DNA of 7,661 bases from Bacteroidetes bacterium HGW-Bacteroidetes-12 (lineage in GTDB: Bacteria; Bacteroidota; Bacteroidia; Flavobacteriales_E; Vicingaceae): positions 1 through 7,661 of the forward strand of contig PHDR01000129.1 in assembly GCA_002841035.1 (NCBI GenBank). Reading direction: 5' to 3'. The translations under genes were made by a program, and so were the position numbers. This document shows, piece after piece, positions 1 through 6,886 of this stretch; the first letter of the stretch is position 1; each line of letters begins with the position of its first letter. The notes under the pieces were generated by a model. That model did no database searches and was not told the origin of the DNA. It saw nothing but the letters and a program-made list of their open reading frames with translations.

Positions 1-516
1 ATTTGTAACATTAACTTTCAACTAACTAGCTTAGATGTAAGCCAAAATACAGCACTTACGTATTTGAATTGTTCATGGATTCCACAACTTGTTTTTTTAG
101 ATGTTAGAAACGGAAATAACGCAAATTTCACTTATTTCGATGCAATGGTAGATACGAATTTAACATGTATTTATGTAGATGATAAAAATGCTTCATATAT
201 GTCTTCTTGGATTAAAGATACTTCTGCTCATTGGGTAAATGATACGTTGGATTGTCAGAATGTTACCTCGTTGAATGAATATGATAATAAGAGTAATTTT
301 CTTAACATCTATCCCAATCCAGCAACTAATTACGCTTATTTTGAGTTTGAAAATTTACCAGCTGAACTTGTTATTTATAACATGCAGCAAAGAATTATCT
401 TTAAAGAACAAATTGAAACCAAAACATATAAGTTAGCATTAGGTGGTTTTGAGAAAGGGGTTTATTTGTGTAATGTATCCGGAATCCCATCTTTAAATAA
501 ATTAGTCATCATATAA
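1..516 (+). CDS. Leucine-rich repeat protein with T9SS type A sorting domain (3' end only)
   Basis: The reading frame is open from the first base and gives 171 residues before TAA, so the gene starts upstream of the window. A TTG at 64 is an internal leucine of a repeat, not a start. Residues 8-35 show the Bacteroidetes-style leucine-rich repeat (LTSLDVSQNTALTYLNCS, then LVFLDV), with a decayed last repeat around residues 41-61 (LTCIYVDD), the usual capping pattern of these proteins. A linker with Cys85 follows. Residues 100-171 form a C-terminal sorting domain: NIYPNPATN, then LVIYNMQQR, then the FEKGVYLCNV strand, ending in KLVII. In this family the protein is exported by Sec, then carried across the outer membrane by T9SS and released or attached to the surface. 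The LRR part probably binds a protein or glycan, but the ligand cannot be read from sequence. Gene 2 follows after only 3 bases, suggesting an operon. The family call is firm; the role is inferred. Confidence 0.9.
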   Translation: MCNINFQLTSLDVSQNTALTYLNCSWIPQLVFLDVRNGNNANFTYFDAMVDTNLTCIYVDDKNASYMSSWIKDTSAHWVNDTLDCQNVTSLNEYDNKSNFLNIYPNPATNYAYFEFENLPAELVIYNMQQRIIFKEQIETKTYKLALGGFEKGVYLCNVSGIPSLNKLVII

Positions 517-519
517 TTA

Positions 520-1743
520 ATGCTAATGAAAAATTCATTAACCAAAATATTCGGTATCATATTTATTTTTATTATGACAACAAACTGTGTTTTTTCTCAA
601 AACAAAGGAAAAGAGTACAGCGATATATCATTTGAAAAGGAAGTTCAACTAAACACCTATTATGATAGCGAAATGGGGTTGTACCTTACAGAAGAAATAA
701 AATCTTCTCGTTCTAATTTGTATTTAAATGGTAATAAAATTGGAACATTATCTTCCGATGAGATAGTTATTGGTTTTAGTAATAATTTTTTATATACAAG
801 CAAAATACTTGAAGATGAAGGTAAAAAAATTTCCAAATACCAAACTAATGAGGCTTTACCCATAAAATTATTAAATGAAAAAACCATCTCTCACAAAGAA
901 GTTATTACCAAGATTAGTGGCGGTAATTTGATAATTACTGACGATTATGAGGGGTATGGTACTTTGGTAGAACTATTTGATAATAATTTAAAATCACAAA
1001 TCACTTATTATCCTTTTGAAAAAGGATATTATTCATCTGAAGTAATAATAGAAAACAATATTGCTGATGTGTTTTGTTCTTCAGTTTCTTCTAGCGGTCA
1101 GTCCGTTGTTAAGTATGCTAAATTTGATATTAGTTTAAACCAAATGCTTACTGAAAAAATTATTTCATTACCTAGTATTGATTTATGGGTAAAAAAAACA
1201 TACAAGATTAAAGATGGATTTATTTTCTACTGTTCTTCTGTACAAAATTCTTTTACAAGAGCAATAATTAAGGCTGATAACTCTGGCAACGTACTTTGGT
1301 ATAAAAACAATTTACTTCCTATGTTTCATAAAGGTGTTGGAATTGTTGAATCAAATATTGATGATAAATTATTTTTGATAACAGGAAGAAAGACTATTTT
1401 AATAGTTAATTCCTATTCCGGAGAAGAATATAATACAATAAATCTTTATGAAAAAGTAGAGCCCCTAATTGATTCAATTGCTGAAATAGCTTCTATTACT
1501 ACTGATTTAAAGGGTAATATCATATTTTTTATAGGAAAATTAGATTGGGACAAAAAAAATATAAATACATTTTCTTATCGAGATAATTCTATTATAATAT
1601 TCAACCTTGAAAAAGAAAAATTTAATTCTTTTAAAATTGAAGGAGAATATAAGAGACCAAAGTTAAAAGTTGATGGCATTCAATTATTAGTTCTCTCTCA
1701 AAACAAAGACTTAATCATTGAATTAAACGCTATAAATAGATGA
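520..1743 (+). CDS. Exported protein of unknown function, probable beta-propeller
   Basis: I do not recognise a named family. The N-terminus is a clear Sec signal peptide: Lys4, a hydrophobic stretch at residues 10-19, then VFS|Q with probable cleavage after Ser26. Cys23 is not in a good lipobox (TTNC), so a lipoprotein is unlikely. The rest is beta-rich, with repeated blade-like units around residues 135-155, 181-205, 232-262, 283-300, 331-362 and 386-403. The best is GFIFYCSS...IIKADNSGNVLWYKN, which resembles repeats in PQQ-like or WD40-like propellers (strand, strand, D-x-x-GN-V-LW). There is no T9SS sorting domain at the C-terminus (it ends LIIELNAINR), unlike both neighbours, so it may stay in the periplasm. 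ATG 520 is the first start in frame; ATG 526 gives a more typical MKN signal peptide start and is equally possible. No Shine-Dalgarno is visible. The stop overlaps the next start (ATGA), implying translational coupling. The CDS is secure; the fold is an inference. Confidence 0.88.
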   Translation: MLMKNSLTKIFGIIFIFIMTTNCVFSQNKGKEYSDISFEKEVQLNTYYDSEMGLYLTEEIKSSRSNLYLNGNKIGTLSSDEIVIGFSNNFLYTSKILEDEGKKISKYQTNEALPIKLLNEKTISHKEVITKISGGNLIITDDYEGYGTLVELFDNNLKSQITYYPFEKGYYSSEVIIENNIADVFCSSVSSSGQSVVKYAKFDISLNQMLTEKIISLPSIDLWVKKTYKIKDGFIFYCSSVQNSFTRAIIKADNSGNVLWYKNNLLPMFHKGVGIVESNIDDKLFLITGRKTILIVNSYSGEEYNTINLYEKVEPLIDSIAEIASITTDLKGNIIFFIGKLDWDKKNINTFSYRDNSIIIFNLEKEKFNSFKIEGEYKRPKLKVDGIQLLVLSQNKDLIIELNAINR

Positions 1744-4700
1744 ATAAGATAATTTTAATATTCATTGCTTTAGTTATAAGTTTTCAAATTAATGCACAAT
1801 TAACTGCACCTAATTATGGATGGCCAGTAAGAACAGACCAAGCAAATAATACCAATCATAGAGCTACAATTACAGGAACTCCAGGTGAACACCGTCCTCC
1901 TTATACAGGTGGGTCTGCTGCAATATTTGGTACAGTTATAACAGGAGAAAGATATCATCAAGGTGTAGATATGGTTAAGTCTACTGGAGCTGTACAGGGG
2001 GACGAAATTTATTCAATCGAACCCACAGGTTCTATCATAGATATGGAGAGTCAAGGTGGAAATAGACGTTTAAGGATAGCAAATTTTATTTATTGGCATG
2101 TAAATGAATTACAAAATATTATTGATGGTAATCCTATTACAGAAAATAGCCAAATAGGTACTATTAATTCTGGGAACTTACCTCCTCATCTTCATTTTCA
2201 ACCTGCTCCAAATATTATAGCTGGAGAAAATAATTTATTAAGTTATAAACTCCCAGGTTATCAAGACAATAACGGCCCAACTTTTGGTCAACCAGAGACT
2301 GCTAATAGTGTTATAGAATTTTACCCTCAAGGTCATCACAAAACTATGGGAGGAACCCAAGCACAAGTTCAGGCATCAGAACTAACAACACAAATACTTT
2401 ATTCAAATGTTAATCATACTCTTTTATATGGCAATATAGATATGGTTGTTGGGGTTCTAGATAGATGGGTTTCGTATACTGGTGGATCATTGGGAATTGG
2501 ACATTTAGGTACTAATAAAGCTGATTACAATATTTTAGATTTTAATAATAATAGTATAACTGGTGGATTTATTGGTAATGTAGATTTCTCAACTCTTCCT
2601 GCTTATCCTTCTGCAGAACACGTTTTTGGATATTTTGCAACTTCAGCAAGACCAAGATATGTTATTACTAATCATCCAAGAATTACACCATATGACAGAT
2701 ATTGGAACACAAAACTAAGGCAGGGAGTTCCTGAAAATTGGAATGTTAATGATATTTCTCAGAATGCACGATATAACCAAGAGAGTGTTATGAGTGATGG
2801 AAAATACACAATAAGGTTTAGAATCGGAGATATTGATTCAGATGGAGAAAACACACTTACTGAAGATAGAGCTGTATTAATAGACAATTTCAAGCCTTAT
2901 ATTGAAAAAGTGCAAGTAAGACGAGATAATAATTCTGGAACTTTAGTTTACAATGGACAATGGGATTGGAATGGTACAGCATTAACTTTAAACCAAAATA
3001 CAACAGGTTCTATTGGTAGCACTAATGGTGTTTACATTAAAGTATTTACTAGTGAACCCATGCAAAATGTTAATTTAAGTATCGCATCTCCACTAAATTA
3101 TTTTTTAAATAATACTGCTCCTGTTGCTAATTCAAACAATCAAGAATGGGAGTTTCTAATTCCTGCAACAGCAGCTTATGGTGTTCATACGTTAAATTTT
3201 AATGGCGTTGATTATGCAAACAACCCAATTGAACAAAACCCTAGCAACATTCCTATTCGACAAAATGCAACCACTTGGACACCAACCCCACAACCTGGCA
3301 TAGATACACATCATCAATTTGAAATTGATGACCCAACCATTGACATTGGACCAATAAGTCTAACCCTTCCTGCAAGTAGCGGTATTTTTTCTACCAATGA
3401 ATTAGTTTTTGTTAGAATTAAAAATTTTGGAAGTAATACGATAGATTTTAACAATACCCCTGTAATTGTTAATGTAAATATTACAGGCCCTATAAATACT
3501 TTTATACCAACTTTTCAATTAAATGGTACATTACCATCAGGTGGAGTACAAGATTTTTTAATTAGCAGCAATGTAAATTTATCGCTTCCAGGGGTTTATA
3601 ATTTTAATATCACCACTTTTAATTCAACAGACAATGTTCCTAGTAATGATGAGATTAATGTTACTGTAACTTCACAACAAGCTCCTAATGTATCCACTAA
3701 TTTTTATGCGAATACTACTAACCTTGTTGTGGGTGGAAGTACTAATTTCTTTGATCAAACTACAGGTGGACCTACTAGTTGGCAATGGTCATTTTCTGGT
3801 GGGACTCCTTCTAGCTCAACCAATCAAAACCCTCAAAACATAGTATATAATACCCCTGGCATATATGATGTAACATTAACTTCAGGAAATAGCTATAATA
3901 ATGATGTAGAAACAAAAACAGGTTATATCTATGTTTCAAATTCCCAAACAAATTTAATTGATATCGACTGTAGTGTTTCTAATTCACTTCCTAATAATGG
4001 GGTGTCTATAACTCATTATGGTCAAATCAATTTTGCACAAGCAGGGACGCCACCATACACTTACCGTTTCATTTTTGGGGATGGAACACCTGATTATGTA
4101 GTTTTTAATACCTACAACTTGTTTCAACAAGTCAATCACACTTATACAAACGGAGGTAATTACACTTACACGTTAATTGTAAACGATTTTAATGGTAATC
4201 AAGCCACTTGTTCCGAAAATATTAGTGTTTTTGGTGGAGTATTAAATGCTGATTTTACGATGAACGGTTCCAGTGCCAATCAAATAAATATTCTAACTGG
4301 TCAATCTGTAACTTTTGCCGATGCTACAACAGGTGGCTCTCAGCCCTATTCTCGATGGGTATGGGATTATGACCCTGAAATGTCTTCAGGCATCTTTCCC
4401 CAAACATGGAATAACCAACTTTTCGAAATAATAAATACACCTCCAGGCAACCCTCCTTCTTCTGTAACTTATAATTCACCAGGAACATACAAAGTAAGGT
4501 TAGATATTTCCGATCAAAACTGGTACAATGGTGTGAAAGAAAAAACAGTTTTTGTATCCAATACCTTACCACCACCAACTTCAACGTTAAGCTTTGATGG
4601 TCTTTGGTTAATTGGTCCTCCATGTTTTGATGGAAATACCTTAAATTTAGGGGGACTGGTTACAGGAGGTACATTATTTCAAGCGAACGCTACCATACCT

Positions 4701-6782
4701 TACCCTCATTTATTACATCAGTGGTCCCCATGGACATTAATTCCAAATAATGATGGTAAAATTCATTTACCAGCCAATCAAACATTTCCTGTTACAGTAA
4801 CCTGTACATTAAGGGTTACTGATGCTAACTTCTATTATGTAGATGGATCTATAACAATTACTATTTATGACGGGAGAATTGTTGTTGATGCAGGTAGTGA
4901 TTTAACACTTTGTGTTGGAACTAACTTTGTTTTAGGAGGGGCACCTACAGCTTCTGGTGGAACACCTCCTTATATTTATAACTGGTCTGAATTAACAACT
5001 AATAATGTTTCAGATCTTAGTAGTCTTAATGTAGCTAATCCTATTGTTACAGCCAATGGTGGTAGTTTTACTTACGAAGTTACTGTTAGTGATAATGTTG
5101 GCTGCCCTTCAAAAACAGATCAAGTTAATGTTACTACTGAAGATTTAGTGGCAAATGCTGGTCCAACAAAAAATATATGTATTGGTTCTACCAACCAAAC
5201 AATTGGGTTACCCCCTGTAGGTGGTTTACCACCTTATTCTTACGCATGGTCTCCTGTAATGGATTTATCTTGTACAAACTGTGAAAGTCCAACTGTTAGT
5301 CCGTCACTTCCTGGTTTAATAACTTATGTGGTAAATGTAATAGATGCTACAGGTTGTACATCAAACGCTCAAGTTTTTGTTAATAGAGATATTGCTAATC
5401 CAATTGCGTCTATAACCCCTCCAAATCCTGCTTGCGAAGATGTTCCTATTTCCCTAACTGGAAGTGGATCAAATGCAACAGGTCCATTTACTTATTTGTG
5501 GTCCAATGGTAGCACAAGCCCTTCAATTACTATTACTCCATCTTCTACTGCTCCTATTACGCTTACTGTAACAGATCAAAATACAGGTTGTTTTGATATT
5601 GAAAGTATTCCTGTTAGTCCTAAATATGATTTAGTTTCTACGGGTACCGCACACATTGCTGTTTGTGCAGGCATTCCTTTTACTATTGGTAATTCAGTAA
5701 ATTTATTGGGAGGCACACCACCTTATAGTTATCTGTGGTCTGAAACGTGTGGTTTATCAGGATGGATTCAAAACCCTACGGCACGTTATCCTACAGTTGC
5801 TCCATTAGAAACAGTTCACTATAAATTAGAAGTTACAGATGCTTTAGGATGTAGCTATACTCAAGGACCTTTTCATGAAAGATATTTTGTCTATTCTGAT
5901 ATTCCTCATACAGATTTTACTATAGATGGAGGAGCATGTGAGAATGTAACATGTATAGATAATTTAACTAATAATAAATTTACAGGTGTTGGTTCTTGTA
6001 TTAATAGTTTAGGGTTCCAAGACATCACTCAATATTCTTGGAGCTTTGGCAATGGTTCATTACCTTCAACTTTCTCAGATATTGGACCTATATATAATTT
6101 ATGGAATCCTGCAAATCCGCAACCAAGTCCTGATCCTCCTTGCATCAATTATAACTCTACTGGAATTAGAACCATTTCTTTAACAGCCACCAACGTATGC
6201 GGTAGTAATACCATGCAGAAAACTATTAATATTACCTCTCCTATTAGTGGAGCGGGAACTCAATTATTTTGTGGTACTTATAACTCTAACTTCAATAACC
6301 TAGTAAATCCATTAAGAGGTTTTGTGCTGCTTTCAGGCGATGTAAATTGTTTGACACTTATTGAAAACAATGCAGTATTTGAAGTCTTAGCTGTGGAAAA
6401 CATAAATATTAAACCAGGCTTTAAAGCAGAAAAGGGAAGTAATTTTGGAGCAAGATTAGATCCTTTTCAGTGCTATAATGTAACTTCTCCAAGGATGATG
6501 ATATCACCAGAAGAAAATGATTTTTCAGTATTTTCTATATCGAGAGAAAATTATGAAATACTAATTCAACCTAATCCTACTAATAGTAAAATTGATTTGT
6601 ATTTGCCCGATGAAAATTCAGCTTATATAACTATTATTAATTCAATTGGCGATGTTGTTTATACTAATGCAATGGTTCATAGGCAGATTGACATTGATTT
6701 ATCTTCTTTTCCAAAAGGAATTTATATAATAAAAACGCTCTCAGGAACAAATATTGCATATAAGAAAGTTGTTAAGAACTAG
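1740..6782 (+). CDS. Multidomain M23 metallopeptidase with Ig/PKD-like stalk and T9SS sorting domain
   Basis: This 1680-residue protein has a signal peptide (MNKIILIFIA..., cut after INA|Q near residue 19). Residues about 25-160 are an M23/LytM zinc peptidase: HQGVD gives His73 and Asp77, YWH gives His120, and HLH gives His150 and His152. The spacings match the LytM layout, where the equivalents of 73, 77 and 152 bind zinc and those of 120 and 150 are catalytic, so the domain looks active. M23 enzymes usually cut peptidoglycan cross-bridges or glycine-rich peptides. The rest is a stalk: a beta-rich linker with an EF-hand-like loop (364-375), Ig-like regions (about 350-500), a CARDB-like module (530-645), PKD-like modules (652-733, 740-830, 836-940), an uncertain module (945-1045), four Cys-paired Ig-like repeats (1046-1385), a PKD-like module (1388-1498), and a module with IKPGFKAEKGSNF (1505-1578). 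A T9SS type A sorting domain (about 1600-1680, QPNPTNSKIDL, FPKGIYIIK) ends it. Its ATG overlaps the preceding stop by 4 bases. Export is well supported; the target, self, prey or host, is unknown. Confidence 0.93.
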   Translation: MNKIILIFIALVISFQINAQLTAPNYGWPVRTDQANNTNHRATITGTPGEHRPPYTGGSAAIFGTVITGERYHQGVDMVKSTGAVQGDEIYSIEPTGSIIDMESQGGNRRLRIANFIYWHVNELQNIIDGNPITENSQIGTINSGNLPPHLHFQPAPNIIAGENNLLSYKLPGYQDNNGPTFGQPETANSVIEFYPQGHHKTMGGTQAQVQASELTTQILYSNVNHTLLYGNIDMVVGVLDRWVSYTGGSLGIGHLGTNKADYNILDFNNNSITGGFIGNVDFSTLPAYPSAEHVFGYFATSARPRYVITNHPRITPYDRYWNTKLRQGVPENWNVNDISQNARYNQESVMSDGKYTIRFRIGDIDSDGENTLTEDRAVLIDNFKPYIEKVQVRRDNNSGTLVYNGQWDWNGTALTLNQNTTGSIGSTNGVYIKVFTSEPMQNVNLSIASPLNYFLNNTAPVANSNNQEWEFLIPATAAYGVHTLNFNGVDYANNPIEQNPSNIPIRQNATTWTPTPQPGIDTHHQFEIDDPTIDIGPISLTLPASSGIFSTNELVFVRIKNFGSNTIDFNNTPVIVNVNITGPINTFIPTFQLNGTLPSGGVQDFLISSNVNLSLPGVYNFNITTFNSTDNVPSNDEINVTVTSQQAPNVSTNFYANTTNLVVGGSTNFFDQTTGGPTSWQWSFSGGTPSSSTNQNPQNIVYNTPGIYDVTLTSGNSYNNDVETKTGYIYVSNSQTNLIDIDCSVSNSLPNNGVSITHYGQINFAQAGTPPYTYRFIFGDGTPDYVVFNTYNLFQQVNHTYTNGGNYTYTLIVNDFNGNQATCSENISVFGGVLNADFTMNGSSANQINILTGQSVTFADATTGGSQPYSRWVWDYDPEMSSGIFPQTWNNQLFEIINTPPGNPPSSVTYNSPGTYKVRLDISDQNWYNGVKEKTVFVSNTLPPPTSTLSFDGLWLIGPPCFDGNTLNLGGLVTGGTLFQANATIPYPHLLHQWSPWTLIPNNDGKIHLPANQTFPVTVTCTLRVTDANFYYVDGSITITIYDGRIVVDAGSDLTLCVGTNFVLGGAPTASGGTPPYIYNWSELTTNNVSDLSSLNVANPIVTANGGSFTYEVTVSDNVGCPSKTDQVNVTTEDLVANAGPTKNICIGSTNQTIGLPPVGGLPPYSYAWSPVMDLSCTNCESPTVSPSLPGLITYVVNVIDATGCTSNAQVFVNRDIANPIASITPPNPACEDVPISLTGSGSNATGPFTYLWSNGSTSPSITITPSSTAPITLTVTDQNTGCFDIESIPVSPKYDLVSTGTAHIAVCAGIPFTIGNSVNLLGGTPPYSYLWSETCGLSGWIQNPTARYPTVAPLETVHYKLEVTDALGCSYTQGPFHERYFVYSDIPHTDFTIDGGACENVTCIDNLTNNKFTGVGSCINSLGFQDITQYSWSFGNGSLPSTFSDIGPIYNLWNPANPQPSPDPPCINYNSTGIRTISLTATNVCGSNTMQKTINITSPISGAGTQLFCGTYNSNFNNLVNPLRGFVLLSGDVNCLTLIENNAVFEVLAVENINIKPGFKAEKGSNFGARLDPFQCYNVTSPRMMISPEENDFSVFSISRENYEILIQPNPTNSKIDLYLPDENSAYITIINSIGDVVYTNAMVHRQIDIDLSSFPKGIYIIKTLSGTNIAYKKVVKN
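1932..2204 (+). other. M23/LytM metallopeptidase domain core (residues 65-155 of the 1680-aa protein)
   Basis: This marks the catalytic core. His73-x3-Asp77 (RYHQGVDM) is the first zinc motif, His120 in FIYWHV corresponds to the general-base histidine usually seen as YxHL, and His150-x-His152 (PPHLHF) is the second motif. All five residues are present, whereas degenerate M23 domains (EnvC or NlpD type) have lost some of them. The insert between the first two motifs is 42 residues and between His120 and His150 it is 29, close to LytM. The assignment rests on motif reading; no profile search was run. Confidence 0.85.
2829..2864 (+). other. EF-hand-like calcium-binding loop (residues 364-375)
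   Basis: The loop DIDSDGENTLTE has Asp at positions 1, 3 and 5, Gly at 6 and Glu at 12, which is the canonical 12-residue EF-hand calcium loop, although position 8 is Asn and not the usual hydrophobic residue. It sits between beta strands of an Ig-like segment (YTIRFRIG before, AVLIDNFKP after), so it is more likely an isolated calcium site stiffening the stalk than part of a helical EF-hand. No flanking helices are evident. Confidence 0.45.
3693..4559 (+). repeat. Three PKD-like modules (residues 652-733, 740-830, 836-940)
   Basis: Three consecutive modules share PKD features: a first strand with an aromatic near a small polar residue, a central W-x-W/F-x-F/Y-strand (WQWSFSGG; YRFIFGDG; WVWDYDPE), then a tyrosine-turn strand (YNTPGIYDVTLT; YTNGGNYTYTLIV; YNSPGTYKVRLD) and a final VFVS/ISV-type strand. 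The module lengths are about 80-105 residues. PKD domains typically serve as spacers or bind polysaccharide or protein in secreted Bacteroidetes proteins. The protein repeats are diverged, and I see no near-identical DNA repeats here. Confidence 0.75.
4875..5894 (+). repeat. Four tandem Cys-paired Ig-like repeats (residues 1046-1385)
   Basis: The repeats run roughly 1046-1135, 1136-1216, 1217-1295 and 1296-1385. Each has an early cysteine (1058, 1147, 1232, 1309), a central GGTPPYxYxWS-type strand (GGTPPYIYNWSE, GGLPPYSYAWSP, GPFTYLWSNG, GGTPPYSYLWSE) and a late cysteine in a V-x-D/N-x-x-GC context (1122, 1206, 1284, 1371). The cysteine spacings are 64, 59, 52 and 62 residues, as expected for one disulfide per Ig-like module. 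The pattern resembles the repeats of SprB-type Bacteroidetes surface adhesins. At DNA level the copies are clearly diverged, so recent recombination between them is unlikely. Confidence 0.75.
6252..6473 (+). other. Short beta-stack module before the sorting domain (residues 1505-1578)
   Basis: The segment includes VFEVLAVENINIKPGFKAEKG followed by SNFGARLD. The string of I/V-x-I-x-PGF-x-A-x-x-GS-x-F-x-A is a familiar pre-CTD element in Bacteroidetes secreted proteins, often annotated as a coathanger-stack type domain. It contains Cys1511, Cys1537 and Cys1578. It probably joins the stalk to the sorting domain. I recognise the pattern but cannot confirm the family without a profile search. Confidence 0.5.
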
Positions 6783-6869
6783 AACTATTTTCTAATAATT
6801 GTGTTGTCCAATCAAAAAATTAAATACCAACTTTTTTTACAAATTCAGATTTTAAGCTAACTTTACCCT
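6783..6869. other. 87-base intergenic gap between the M23 gene and the sensor gene
   Basis: This is the only real non-coding space in the window. It is very AT-rich, with an A-run at 6814-6819 and a T-run at 6832-6838. A 5-base stem at 6780-6794 (TAGAA, 5-base loop, TTCTA) follows the M23 stop but is weak and not followed by a T-run, so I do not call a terminator. No Shine-Dalgarno precedes the next ATG. Read-through from the upstream genes cannot be excluded. Confidence 0.7.
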
Positions 6870-6886
6870 ATGTTTAAAAAAGTTGG
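6827..6886. promoter_or_regulatory. 11-base perfect inverted repeat flanking the sensor gene start codon
   Basis: The left arm CCAACTTTTTT at 6827-6837 is the exact reverse complement of AAAAAAGTTGG at 6876-6886. The 38-base interval between them contains the ATG at 6870-6872. In a transcript starting upstream of 6827 it could fold into a hairpin that holds the start codon in its loop, close to the stem, which might dampen translation. As DNA it could be an operator. Eight of the eleven pairs are A:T, so it may also be chance in AT-rich sequence. Confidence 0.3.
6858..6865 (+). promoter_or_regulatory. Possible Bacteroidetes -7 promoter element (TAACTTTA)
   Basis: TAACTTTA differs from the Bacteroidetes -7 consensus TAnnTTTG only in the last base. 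The region where a -33 TTG would be expected (around 6832-6840) holds a T-run but no TTG. If used, transcription would begin at about the ATG itself, giving a leaderless message. The match is short and AT-rich, so this is weak. Confidence 0.18.

Noticed and set aside
64..66. TTG as a start codon for the first protein
   Set aside because: The frame is open back to base 1 and the preceding codons encode a leucine-rich repeat that continues through this position, so the TTG is an internal leucine.
586..590. Cys23 of the 407-residue protein as a lipoprotein acylation site
   Set aside because: The preceding residues (TTN) do not fit the lipobox, and a good signal peptidase I site (VFS|Q) lies three residues later.
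660..887. Minus-strand open frame of 75 codons
   Set aside because: It lies wholly antisense to the 407-residue gene, has no domain or signal and reads as low-complexity shadow.
4324..4623. Minus-strand open frame of 99 codons
   Set aside because: It is antisense to the PKD-like region of the M23 gene, whose frame has clear domain structure, and has no recognisable features.
4956..5744. Repeated GGTPPYxYxWS units as a recent DNA tandem duplication or CRISPR-like array
   Set aside because: The similarity is at protein level; the codons differ widely between copies and spacing varies, so these are old, diverged Ig-like modules.
6780..6794. Hairpin TAGAA-loop-TTCTA as a terminator of the operon
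   Set aside because: Only 5 pairs, four of them A:T, with no T-run directly after. Too weak to call.
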